Under the pieces are notes generated by a model, which worked only from the letters and a program-made list of their open reading frames with translations, was not told where the DNA came from and searched no databases. DNA of 64,000 nt from Strobilurus pachycystidiatus (Eukaryota > Basidiomycota > Agaricomycetes > Agaricales > Physalacriaceae): positions 4,216,001 to 4,280,000 of the forward strand of contig JAHLMK010000001.1 of assembly GCA_019915135.1 (NCBI GenBank), in the 5' to 3' direction. The translations under genes were made by a program, and so were the position numbers. Below are positions 1-10,556 of this stretch, piece after piece. The stretch's first letter is position 1, and each line of letters opens with the position of its first letter.

Positions 1-43
1 TTCAACACGACATCCTCGTTCTCGTTCTGTTTGCTACTACATC

Positions 44-771
44 ATGAAGCGAGCATCAAGTGTGCGTCACCAGCACCATTCCCGGCCATCTTTGGCTCTA
101 GCCTCGGATGATCTTGGAATCCTCCGCGAAGGGAACGAGACAGACGAAGATGTCCTGCGAAAGCAGCTGTTGGTTCGAGATCGCGAGTGCGACAAAGTGC
201 GTAACCTGCCGAGAACACCAAACAGCGCCTGACATTTTGTATCAGTTACAAACACAGATACAGGCGTTGCAGGCACAACTGGCACAACGCCCGCCACTTG
301 AGACTATACAAGAGCTTCAAAAGGAGTACAAAGACCTGGAACTGCTCCTTGAGGGTACCCAACGAGAGAACGAACGATGCATGTCAGAACTGGAGCGGTA
401 AGGCCTTGTGCTTCTTTCGAATGCTCGGACTCATTCTCCCTAGTGGCAAGTCGCGCGAGAAGATGCTCGAAAGGGAACTGGCCCGCCTCGCTGGAGAGAA
501 TTGGCAGGCCAACCTTGAACTCCCCGGCAACTCCTCCTCCGTCTCGCTATCTCTCAAGAGTCCCCAGCGCACAAACGCCTCCGCCAACTCCAATTCGGAT
601 TCCAACGCAGACAGTGCAGTTACAGCCGAGATGATCGAGAAGATCAAGCTCTTGGTTTTGGGCATGGAGCATCGTTTGGAGATACGGAAAGACCGGCTCA
701 GCACTACCATGGTCGAAGCCAGACAGGAAGCGCAGAAGTATGAGGACTTGGCGCAGGCGCTGCATACTTAG
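44..771 (+). CDS. Small coiled-coil protein, function unknown
   Basis: Three exons (44-196, 246-397, 444-771) join in frame through two short gt-ag introns of 49 and 46 bp and give a 210-residue protein. The second exon encodes a heptad-like stretch rich in Leu, Gln and Glu (LQTQIQALQAQLAQ and following), which predicts a coiled coil. A Ser/Asn-rich linker follows, then a second helical segment around ERRLEIRKDRL-like sequence near the C terminus. There is no signal peptide or membrane segment. I do not recognise the family; the layout would fit a small cytoskeletal or kinetochore-type adaptor, but that is only a guess. The start is the first ATG near the window edge, so an upstream exon outside the window cannot be excluded. 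Confidence 0.6.
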
Positions 772-1216
772 CCATTTCTATGGGCTTTGGGCGGAATTGT
801 ATAGTATGTCACTTGTAATCTAGTTTATCTATCATCGCAGTTATCGGATCGTTCACACTTACTTCCTTCTTAAGCTTTGCATGAGCGTGGAATACGGTTC
901 GCAACCATTCCAGGTCCATGGAACTCGGGTTGGAAGCTACAGCAACGCCTGCGCGATGCTATGCTTTCCAGATGTCCCACATCCCAACTTCTATTGAGCG
1001 AGCGATGCAAGCCCTCGGATACTCATCACAGTGACTCTACTCACGCGATGGCTTCTCCTCCGTCTTCACCTCACTCCTCAGGCTTGCGAAGCTGTGAGTT
1101 CATTGTACCGGATTGACAACACTAGGACGGCCAAACACAACACTTGAACATTAACATGTGTATAAGATACAGCGTCGAAGACTGTGGAGATTGCGTGTAT
1201 ACGTCGCAAAGCAGTA
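772..1216. other. Convergent intergenic region
   Basis: The 445 bp lie between the 3' ends of the coiled-coil gene (+) and the GMC oxidoreductase gene (-). Presumably they hold both 3' UTRs. Short open frames exist here, but none shows recognisable protein sequence or plausible splicing. Confidence 0.5.
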
Positions 1217-3463
1217 TTATGATTTATAGACGGAATTGTCGGCCTTGATGAGGTCTGCGCCACGTTCCGCGAAAAGATAGATTGGCTCCTGAGTGTGAGC
1301 GTTGGGAAGATAAGGCTGGGGCGTAAAGCATTAGCTGTTGGACGCCTTTAGGGTCAAGAAAAGACTCACAAGAACTGAGCCATCGACAATGCGAAGTCCC
1401 TCAGTCTTCTTCACCTTGAGGTTTGGATCGACGACACCCCAGCTGGCCGACTTCGGGGACATCATCGCCGTCGAAATTGGATGGAAGAAAGTCGCCGCGT
1501 TGCTGCGCATGTACGCCTCAATACTCGCATCATCCACCGCGTTCGCGAAGTCGCCATAAGGCCCAATAATGTAATCCTGCCACGGCGTCGCGGAAGCGAA
1601 CTTCTGGATGATTTTGACAGATTCACGTAGAGCAAACACATCCCAGGCAGTGTTGAGGAAATTGGGATTAATTGTTGGTTTGCCAAAAGGGTCTGTGTTC
1701 GCCAGCTTGAGGTACCCGCCTAAGACGTGTCAAGAAACCCATCGATGTGCTGCAGAAACAATATAGACTTACGAGAAGTCGGGGCTATCACGGTGGACGT
1801 CAAAGTCATGAAACTGCCAGTGTCAGGTGTCGGGATACCAGGTTGCACCCACAAATTCTGCAGATGGAATGAGTTGAAGACTGATTGTGGCGGCGTTTCA
1901 AGATGGCGTACCGATACGAGGAATTCAATATGGGCGGCATTGGGACCCGCTGAAGGATCTGCCGTGGTGGCAAAGATGGACGAGTTGCTGGGAAGTCTCA
2001 GAAAGCCTAGATGATTGGCAACGCCGTCGACGAGAGGACCCGTTTGAGTTGTCGACCACTCCCCGATGGCGGCGTTGAGATTGTCCCCGCGGAAGACGCT
2101 ATCAAAGCTGCCATTGCCTTGCACCGAGTACACAGAGGCGAGGAGAGGATGGTCAGTGAGGTTCTGGCCAACGGAGGGGTTGTTCACGATAGTTTTGATA
2201 CCGAGGGCGGTGAGGTCCGATTTGGGACCGATGCCAGACAACAGAAGGAGCATAGGTGTGTTGATCGAGCCTCCGGATAGAACGATCTCCTTGGTAGCGT
2301 TGACAGTATAGGTGGCGCTAGTTGAGTTTGTCTTGTACTGAACAGCATGGAAACACGGCAGACCACCCTTTGTACTAGTCTGTACAAGCTTGGTGGCCGT
2401 AGCACCAAGAAGCACATACAAGTTCTTCCTGTTGATGTAGTTTGGACCGAGGTACGAAGTAGCAGAACTACTCCGGACAGCTCCAGTGCCAATGGTAGAC
2501 TGTGACCAGGCTGAGAGAGAAACAGGGATGTCAGAATCGTTCAAAGCTGCTTTCGCGTCAACTTACAGACGCCGAGGACGCTGCCATCATTATGATCAAG
2601 ATTGAACGGGAATTCATCGCTCAATTCAACGGTGGTGTCCAAAACACGTTGATCAAGAGGCGTAGGGTAACCAGGGAGACTGACCTGGAGAATACCGTTT
2701 GTGCCATGTGCAGACTTATTGTATTCCCCAGTGGTATCGTGTCCATCGGCGGGTGCTACGAATGCCTCATGCTGAGGTGGAGCATCACTGTCAGCTCGGT
2801 GAAGTCTGTAGGTGAACAGAGGCACTTACCCGAGCAATGTACTTCTGTATGCCGTTCCAGGACCAGCCACTGTCACCTGAGTATGCCGCATACCGGTCCC
2901 AGTCGTCTTGGGACCCGCGGGTGAATACCATATAGTCTAAGTGGGTTACATCGTCGATGAAACGTGCGGGAAAATGTATCGGAGAGGTGACTTACTGACA
3001 GAACTGCTCCCGCCGAGTATGCGACCTCTGGCATAGGGAAGCGTGCGTCCGTTGTAACCGGCAATGGCGGTCGTGGTATAGTTGAAGTCATAGATAGTAT
3101 TGGGAGTCAACGATGGACCGAGCAGGGGTATAATGGCGGCAGTAACGTTTTCGTTACTGAGTTCCAAGAGGTCAGCCTGCAGATTATGCTGCTACGAAGA
3201 TGGCAATACCTGACGCCTGCTTCGAGCACGAGAACCTTCACGCTGGATTTCTCGGTAAGACGGTTCGCGACAACGGCACCACCAATACCGCCTAGTGGCG
3301 AGGATCAGAGCGGCGATACAGAAAGGCACTGGAGGAACAGACCTCCAATAACGACATAGTCAAAGCTAGTTATGGGCAACTGTGCAGGTGAGGTGTAGAT
3401 GGCGGCGAATGAAGGAACGACGACGAAGGAGAGAAGCCAGAGGTTTTTAATCAAGACCATCAT
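1217..3463 (-). CDS. Secreted GMC oxidoreductase, aryl-alcohol-oxidase type (AA3_2)
   Basis: A multi-exon gene (about nine exons) for a protein of roughly 600 residues. It starts with a hydrophobic signal peptide (MMVLIKNLWLLSFVVVPSFA). The FAD-binding Rossmann motif spans the first two exons (VVIGGGIGGAVVANRLTE). The C-terminal part holds the GMC catalytic region: FFHPISTAMMSPKSASWG contains the conserved active-site His, and after the last intron comes the second conserved region, PYLPNAHTQEPIYLFAERGA. The phrase SWGVVDPNLKVK is typical of aryl-alcohol oxidases. Such enzymes oxidise aromatic or aliphatic primary alcohols in the secretome and give hydrogen peroxide to peroxidases during lignocellulose decay. 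I see no frameshift. Glucose oxidase or another AA3_2 enzyme is a less likely alternative. The last exon ends at a TAA just after AYKS-like residues (VYKS). Confidence 0.9.
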
Positions 3464-3513
3464 GATGGTGAGTAGGGATCCCGAAGATCATCGTAAACCC
3501 AAGAATACCAAAC

Positions 3514-3520
3514 CTTTATA
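3514..3520 (-). promoter_or_regulatory. TATA box of the GMC oxidoreductase gene
   Basis: On the minus strand the sequence reads TATAAAG about 50 bp upstream of the start codon at 3463, a normal place for a fungal core promoter. Confidence 0.45.
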
Positions 3521-4321
3521 CTTATGAGATGATTGAATACAGTAACAAGCGTTCAGGCACTTGGACGAGCAAGGAGTTTAGCCCAGGTCTGATGAAGCTG
3601 TGATTTGTGATGAATGGAGAACGTCGAAAAAAATCATTGGCAGCTTCTTGATGTGCTGACGCCAACGTGCTATCAGATCGCGAAAAGGTCTATTATTGTT
3701 AGACGAGCAGATAACAGGACCTGTCAACCGCTCGTTGGAGGCCGCGAAAACGCTCGCCAGACAAGCATTCGTCCGCTACTCGACAGAAGCCATCAGAAAG
3801 CGTGAAAATCCTTATTTCTCTGGCCCGGACTCGAGTTCAACGAGTATAAGCGTCGGGCATGTGGTAGTCAGGAGAGTGAGAATCTGGTGAGCCTATCAAA
3901 GTCGACCACAGAGACAAATTCAGGACCATAGCGTCTAAGCTATAGCTAGAAAGAAGCTGACGAGACCGCCGTAAGCTGATAGCAACTAAGGACCAAGCTG
4001 GCAGGGGCATAGACGATGATGTGCATGTACTGCGGCGCATATGATTGTATGGAGAAGACCAAGATGATGGGACAAGGAGAAGATCGTAGATGATGGGACA
4101 AGGAGAAGATCGTGGCGGCGGACGTATGCCGGATTTAGGCGACCTCTTTTGCCACCTCTTCAGCACATCTCTGTGCTTATAAGGCGACACTGGTCAACCT
4201 CGACTCCCATACTTCAACAACGTCAAGAAATTGCAGAAGCTTACTGAACATGGGCATGGACTCGGCATGACTCTGCCATGACTCTACGACACTGATGCAG
4301 TGCCCACTGGCATCTCTCTCA
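3521..4321. other. Divergent intergenic region, GMC oxidoreductase / RTCA
   Basis: About 800 bp separate the two divergently transcribed genes. Apart from the tandem 26-bp duplication at 4062-4113, I see no supported feature. Open frames on both strands here have no recognisable protein sequence. Confidence 0.5.
4062..4113. repeat. Perfect 26-bp tandem duplication
   Basis: The unit beginning agatgatgggacaaggag occurs twice head to tail (4062-4087 and 4088-4113) without mismatch, about 200 bp upstream of the RTCA start codon. It is purine rich. Confidence 0.9.
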
Positions 4322-5594
4322 ATGACTCCCATCTTGATTGACGGAAGCGTCCTCGAAGGCGGCGGGCAGATTCTGCGAAACTCGATAGCGTTCTCGTCCT
4401 TGCTATCTTCCCCGGTCACCATCCACAAGATACGCAACTCTCGTAAACCACCGGGGCTCAAAAATCAGCACCGGACAGGTACATTACTTCTTGATTCTAA
4501 GCATCTGATACTAATAGATTCGTAGGTCTCGAATTAGCAGCCAGAATAGCGTCTGCGAAGCTGGAGGGCGCGCAGAACGGATCGTGCCAAGTCCAATACA
4601 CGCCTGGCTCTCTCACTGGCAGACTTCCGGGGCATTTCGAGGCGGACGCCGTCACAGCAGGCGCTACCACCCTGCTGCTCCAAATCGCTCTCCCCCTCCT
4701 CCTGTTCTCACGTTCACACGAACCCTCCACGCTCACCCTCAAAGGCGGCACCAACGCGCAAAGCGCGCCCCAGATCGACTACGCGCAACACGTCCTCTTC
4801 CCCTTCATCCAGCGCCACTTCGGCGTCCGCGCCGAGCTGGAGGTCCGGCGGCGCGGGTACTTCCCGAAGGGCGGCGGCGAGGTGTTCGTGCGCGTGCATC
4901 CTGTCTCGGACGCGCTCACGGCTATCCGCCTCACGGAGCGCGGTAGCGTCACGGTGATCCGCGGAATTGCGCATCTGGCTGGGCTCCCGGGGCATATTGG
5001 CCGGAGCATGGTCGATGGGGCCAGGGCACACTTGGTGGGTGCCTATCCGGATGTGCCGATTGAGATTGAGAGCAGACGCGAGAGGAACGAGAACACCATC
5101 GGCGCGGGGAGTGGGATCGTGCTCTGGGCAGAGCTCCAGGGTGGGGGGATCATCGGCGGAAGTGCACTCGGTAAGAAAGGCCTGGAGGCCGCCGGGGTTG
5201 GTCGCAATGCCGCAGAGGAGTTACTTCGTGGATTAACTGCCGAAGGATGTGTCGACGAGGCAGGTGGAATGTTGCTTCTCGCATATGCGATTCTCTCTAA
5301 CAATCAAAGTATAGTACCTCCAAGATCAGATCATCATTCTGATGGCATTGGCGAAAGGCTCGTCAGAAGTGAGATGCGGAAAAGGCGGCCTCGAGCTACA
5401 CACCAAGTCCGTACGGCTCCATGTCAACACTTCTTGCAACTCAACTTTCCAACAGAACTGCTATTTGGGTCGCCGAACAGATGACACAGGCCAAATTCAC
5501 TGTCGAAGAGGAAGCTTCAGGACATACCATCGTTCGATGCACAGGTATCGGCTACTCCGCACCAGTGGAAGAGGTGTCTATTGAAGATACATGA
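4322..5594 (+). CDS. RTCA: RNA 3'-terminal phosphate cyclase
   Basis: This enzyme converts RNA 3'-phosphate to 2',3'-cyclic phosphate using ATP, through an enzyme-AMP intermediate. Exons are 4322-4478, 4526-5259, 5315-5406 and 5456-5594. Family landmarks are [15 protein letters not shown] at the N terminus, [43 protein letters not shown], and near the C terminus [12 protein letters not shown], whose His aligns with the family's conserved catalytic His. Length (about 370 residues) is normal for the family. The start at 4322 matches family N termini; an in-frame ATG at 4295 would add nine residues. The third exon follows an intron best read as GC-AG, because that restores the conserved [16 protein letters not shown]. 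Confidence 0.93.
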
Positions 5595-5708
5595 TAAATA
5601 CTGGTATTAAAATCGTGGAGTGGCATAGGAATAGATCCAGAGTCGTATAGGGTACAATGGGGTAAGTAGGACACAGATCACACTGGCAGGCACTTCATCA
5701 TCATTCAT

Positions 5709-7144
5709 CATGTACGGTTCCACGAGAGCAGAGACATGTCTCCCAATCGTCTATAGATTGAATGAGCGAATAGACCGGAGGGAAACAGCGTTTACCACGA
5801 ACCTTGGTTTGATGAGATGTCGGGCAGTTCCCAAGACAGCCAACAACATGAACAGCCCGGCAGCGGCGACGTATGCCCAGCCCAAGAACGGATTCTTGCC
5901 ACCTATCCATGACACAGTGGTGATGACGACGGACTTGGTACCACTGTACGGCAGAACGGGGAAGTCTGCGCACAGTTGATTGAGTTATGAACGGGCAATG
6001 GACACGAAACACGTACTCAAACCGATGGTGATCTGGTAAGTACCGGAGCGCAGGACATCGTGGTCATTACGGCCATACAATTTGGTGAACGTTGGCAGGC
6101 CGGCCGTACGCATCCAGTTCTGGAAGTGGAAGTCGTTCTTGAGGTCGGGTGGCGGATTGTCGGTGGTGTAGCCGTCAGGATACCGTTTCATCCAATTGGG
6201 CGGGGGAATGATGTCGTCAAGCTGATAGCCTCCGTCCTTAATGGGTGTTGTGGCATACTTCTTGGACTCTCCCGGCCAGGAGATATCGTGGTCGGTGAAG
6301 TTGTAGTAGTTAGCGTCGACACCGCTGGGAGGGTTGAGTAAGACGGGAGAAGAATATGTATCTGTTGAATGTCATGAGAAGACAAGGCCGGGTAAGATGA
6401 TGAAGACTTCTCGCTGACCGTTGAACAATGAGTTGGCGATGAGACCGCAGGGATATATGGCCTTTCCGTTGCGGGTGGCAAGGGGCTTGCAGTCACTGCT
6501 ATCGAGAGAGCTGATTGACACGTGGTTGCCCTTGAGCTGGTCAGAGTTCAAGCTTTTGACGTAGCGCCGATGGTTCTGATAGAAGTTGGTGAGCTTGTAG
6601 TAGAGGAAGACGGAGGCCTTCAGATCCTCCGGGACATCAAACTGGAGGATGCATTCCAGCTCCTGGGAGATGTTGACGTTGCTCTTGCCCGTGTTGTTCA
6701 CAAGGGCATAGCGGGGGGTGGAAGGGTTGAGACCACTGTGTCGCATGCGATAGTTGTACTTGTCGGAGGGCAGGTCAGTGAAGTCGCTGTCTGACGGTGT
6801 GGATGTGACAGCGCTGAGCTTCTCGCAGTGCGTGTAGTCGAAAGTCATCTCCGAGACGAGAGACGAGCCCCATATCAATAGACCGCCTATTGGGCCGAAT
6901 AGGATGGCAAGGATGAAGAAGGTGGGGAGTACGGTCTTTGGGGTGAGTATAGGCTGCCACGCCTTCAGTCTCTGCTGCTTGAAAGCAGTGTCTGCAGAGG
7001 AGCGTTGGTCAGTAGCTGGAAGGGCCGGGTAAGTTACAGCTCACTAGCAGGTCGTCGCCAGCCGCTCTTCTCCTTTTTATTCTCGCCACTGCCGCCGTCG
7101 TCGCCCGAGTCTTCCCGCCGTGATTTGCGATTAAAGAGGCCCAT
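5709..7144 (-). CDS. CDC50: CDC50/Lem3-family P4-ATPase (flippase) subunit
   Basis: The protein is the beta subunit that phospholipid flippases need for ER exit and activity. The N-terminal cytosolic tail is charged (MGLFNRKSRRED), followed by the family signature FKQQRLKAWQPILTPK and the first membrane helix (VLPTFFILAILFGPIGGLLI). The large lumenal loop carries Cys residues and N-glycosylation sequons (NKSNVNIS region, YYNFTDHD). The second membrane helix lies near the C terminus (GWAYVAAAGLFMLLAVLG), and a short basic tail ends in LGDMSLLSWNRT. Introns fall after the first exon (WRRPAS), in the loop and just before the tail. Length is about 400 residues. Which of the yeast paralogues (Cdc50, Lem3, Crf1) it matches best cannot be decided by eye. 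Confidence 0.93.
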
Positions 7145-7561
7145 CGTCGAAGGAGGGAGAAGGGTGGAGGTCGTGGGTGTCAAATGTCAAATCCGTAAGC
7201 CCAAGGCAAGCAAGAAACGTGGCTGTGCCGGTGTGTCATCAACGCTGCATCACAGTCGCCGCTGCACGGTCTGCGCGGTCTCGGTGCGGGATTGGGCTCG
7301 AATGTATTCATAGTTACTGGGGTTCGCATACAAACGATGGCAGGCAGAGACTGGAACAGACCGCCAAGCAAGGACGATCATAGAGAAGCCGCATATCGAA
7401 TGGTTCTCGTGCAAATGTATGCATAACTTAGACATTTATGGCTACGTCGCTGATTCCGACTTGAATAACTCTGCGCGTATCTTGATCAGGAGCGCTCTTA
7501 CATTTCGGTGCCACAAGCGTGTCAAGCGCGTGATCAAAACCAGCCTTTGACTGTGACAACC
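7145..7561. other. Bidirectional promoter region, CDC50 / MCMBP
   Basis: The 417 bp separate two divergent start codons (7144 minus, 7562 plus). I see no gene or clear repeat here. An in-frame upstream ATG for the right-hand gene occurs at 7508, but its added residues do not look like family sequence. Confidence 0.45.
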
Positions 7562-9405
7562 ATGGTCTCTTCTCTCGTCGTCGACGCTGTCGCCAACCCA
7601 ACCCAGGCGCTCCAAGATCTGCACGCCGAAGCCAAAGACAATGATCCAGACGCGTTTTTCGACCGTGTCTCGTCGCATTTCTCCGAAATCTTCGCTACCC
7701 CTCACGCGATGGCTGAGATACCCATCTTGGACTTGCAGAACCCTCCCGAACGATACAGGAATGGCGCGCTTGTGCAGTTCACCGCGATGATCCAGGACAC
7801 GTCCATCTCACCCGATGTATATCTGGCGAAGCTGCCTGGAGGAAAGCTCGGTGGATGGGGTCTCGTGGATGACTCGACGCCAGGACAGGTGGTCGACTAT
7901 GCGGATCTGAGGGAATGTTCTGTCTTCTGGGCAGTGTCCGTTCCGGGCGAGCCAGGGCACCCTGGTAATTGCAATTTTCTTTCTGAAGTTTAGACGCGTC
8001 TCTGATCCATACAATCAAAGACGCGCAAGTGCATGCAGCCACCCAACGCCACAAGTATCCTATTCCCGGGGCAAACCATATCGGCGCCAAAATCAAAGTT
8101 TACGATTCGCATGCAGAGGCCTACCGAGCAACCGACGTCGTCAATTTTGTCGGTATCCTTTCTTCGGAGCCGTACGTGCCACTCAGCTAGCTGACGTCCA
8201 TCCCTCCATGTAACAAGACCCGTACAGGAATCACGCAGATCTAGACGGCAGCACGTCAACACTCGTACCGACCCTGCACGTCCTCTTCTCTCGACCAAAA
8301 TTGTCAACCGCGCCACTGAACCCCGTCGATCCAACACTGCGGAGTGAGATAATATCGTGGATCGCCAAAGAAGGCCTTGCGGGTGATGAACTCGCAGCCG
8401 AATGGCTGCTTGTCAGCTGTTTGGCCAAAGTGTAAGGACAGTCCACCAGAGACATCTCACCAGTTTGTTGATTCTCCCTCCAGACAATCCCGGACACCGC
8501 CCATCCTACCCCAACCCTTCTGCATATCGCGATTCCCAGCGCCGTCATCAACAAATCCAAATCCATCCATCTCCCAGGTCCTCTCCCTCCTCTTCCCCTA
8601 CGCCACGACCATCCCGCTCTCGCTCTCTACCATAAACACCACATCCTTCTCCCCCGAATCCCACGATGAGGACCTCCACTCCGGCTGGCTCCAGCTACCG
8701 AAAGGCACTCGGTGCGTCGTGACAGAGACAGGCGTGCAGGAGGGAACGGTCACGGAGCGTGGATTGCTGAATCTGAGGCGCATGCAGGATGTGATGTCTA
8801 CCCAGATGCTGGAGTACGTGTTTCCGTTCAGCAAGTTCACATTCGAGACGGACGTGGTGTTTGTGGTTCTCTGTGAAGGGAGTAAGAGCGCGTTCTTCCA
8901 AGTGCGGTTTCTTCCACTGGCATCTTCAGGGTGTATGCTGATGGTGCGTCTTGACAGAACAACGTTATCCTCCCATTGGCACCTAGCGCCGACACGTCCG
9001 GGTCCGAGGTATACAAATCGGTTGCGCGACCTGACAAACTCGAACAGTTCCGCGAGTTTGTCCTGACCGCCAAAGCTGCGACGGCATCGATCAGTGACGA
9101 GACCGCCAAGGTTAGTATTGAAAAGCATCGCCTGCTATCTTGACACCCACCTCTTCACTACGTAGTACATCCAAGAGGACTTTGTCCAAGAGCGCAAGGA
9201 CAGCAAGGGCACGATTACGGCTGATGATTTCATTCATCGCATGACGGTCGCGAGGTATGTGATTGAAGACTTTGGATTACTGGGTGACTGATAAACGGGC
9301 AAAAACAGATTGTTAGCGCTGTCATACGGCGAGGCGGAGATCTCGAAGGAGACATGGGAGAGAACGAAGACGCTAGATGCAGAACGAACGAAGCGTCTAG
9401 CGTAG
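7562..9405 (+). CDS. MCMBP: Mini-chromosome maintenance complex-binding protein
   Basis: MCMBP/ETG1 proteins bind MCM3-7 in place of MCM2 and act in MCM assembly, unloading and sister-chromatid cohesion in the nucleus. The product has about 500 residues in seven exons. The N-terminal region shows NGALVQFTAMIQDTSISPDVYL, the family's conserved 'RFRGMVQDT' block. The middle holds VDYADLRECSVFWAVSVPGE and, after an intron, HIGAKIKVYD and TDVVNFVGILSSEP. The C-terminal half has the highly conserved DEDLHSGWLQLPKGTR, VTETGVQEG, and MSTQMLEYVFPFSKFTFETD. The final two exons end at a TAG at 9403-9405 after ERTKRLA. The reading frame stays open through every predicted splice. Confidence 0.93.
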
Positions 9406-9607
9406 TCATATAGGTAGTTACCATTCCTAATCTGCCTGTGCTATATACGACAGCTACCCCTTGACGAGCTATGTGACTGACCCATCTCAGAGGGTGAATG
9501 ACTGCGTGTGTGGGCAGTAGAGTCAAGATTGATGGGGGGAATCAACAAGATTGGGAATATTGACGCGTTGGGGAGGCTCAGCGTCGAGGAGGGGAAGAAG
9601 AGGGGGA

Positions 9608-10086
9608 TCAAGGGTCATTGGAGAGTAGACGAGTACGAGAGTCAACGTGAATGGGTGACTGAACGCGATTGAGCTCATCAGCCCCAGCAGGAGAGGAGAT
9701 ACGTTCAGAAGGGTGAGTCATGTCCGAGAACATGTCTGAGTGTGCGGGCAATGGTGTGAGTATCTCAGTGGCTGGAGCTGAGCAGTTCGTTTGACGCTGT
9801 GCATCTGCCATGGGTTCCAGTGCTGAGCGCGAGGATTGTCCAGACTGTTCAGGTGACGGTGAGGCAGGTGGCGACGGTAACCCAATCGAAGGTGACAATT
9901 CTAATCCTATCCTTGAGCTCTCCAGTCTCTAGCTAGAAAGACCCACACACCTCTGGCTAGGCAATCCCTCAACTGACGCAGAGTCTGAGTCAGTTCTTCA
10001 GCTTGTTCATGGCCATTCAGGAGTTCCAGAAGCTGGATTTTGGATGGTGCATCCAAGGAAGCCAGCAGAGGCTTAAAGTCCACCAT
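9608..10086 (-). CDS. Small protein of unknown function
   Basis: Two exons (10086-9951 and 9900-9608) join in phase through a 50-bp gt-ag intron to give 142 residues. The first exon encodes an amphipathic segment (MVDFKPLLASLDAPSKIQLL and further Leu/Gln-rich sequence), which would fit a short helical pair. The second exon is Pro/Ser-rich (LPSPPASPSPEQSG) and probably disordered. An in-frame ATG at 10218 would add 44 residues. I do not recognise a family, and the gene call rests only on the frame, the intron and amino-acid composition. It could be a lineage-specific protein or a false gene. Confidence 0.35.
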
Positions 10087-10218
10087 ATTTCTCTTTTTCA
10101 AAAAGCGAAGAAAAATGTGAGGATGGTGGTTACTCGTAAAGCGGAAAGCCACGTTCAGGGTCCGCCAAGTAGGCTCATATACAGTAAAGTCACTACTGTA
10201 TGCGCAAGCTTCTCTCAT

Positions 10219-10556
10219 ACGAAGAAGTTTCAGTCCATTGACGTCTCAATGTTTCACCGAGGCTCTGGCACTCTGTAGGGAGCCGGTCGGATACCCAATT
10301 GCGACCATCCTTGTGCAAGGTAAGGTTTTGCGCCTGACACGCCGATTGAGTGTTCAATTCGCCCTGCTTGGCTCGAATCAATAAAGAAATGCCTGTCGTC
10401 CTCCTACATCTTTGACAGCCGGACAAGCCGATTGAGCTACCAGCCTGTCCCAGACCAGCGCTCAAACGACAAATTGTCAGACAGGTGTGTGCCGCGGGGA
10501 GAGAGAGCGTCGGCTCGAAGCAATAAATAGCACTCTTATTACATACCGGTAACTTA
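10219..10556. other. Intergenic region
   Basis: The 338 bp lie between the start of the small unknown gene and the 3' end of the PLC-like gene, both on the minus strand. An open frame on the minus strand here (10193-10465) shows no recognisable sequence. Confidence 0.4.

Noticed and set aside
3837..4190. 117-codon minus-strand frame upstream of RTCA
   Set aside because: Ser/Pro/Arg-rich composition, includes the tandem duplication, no plausible domain.
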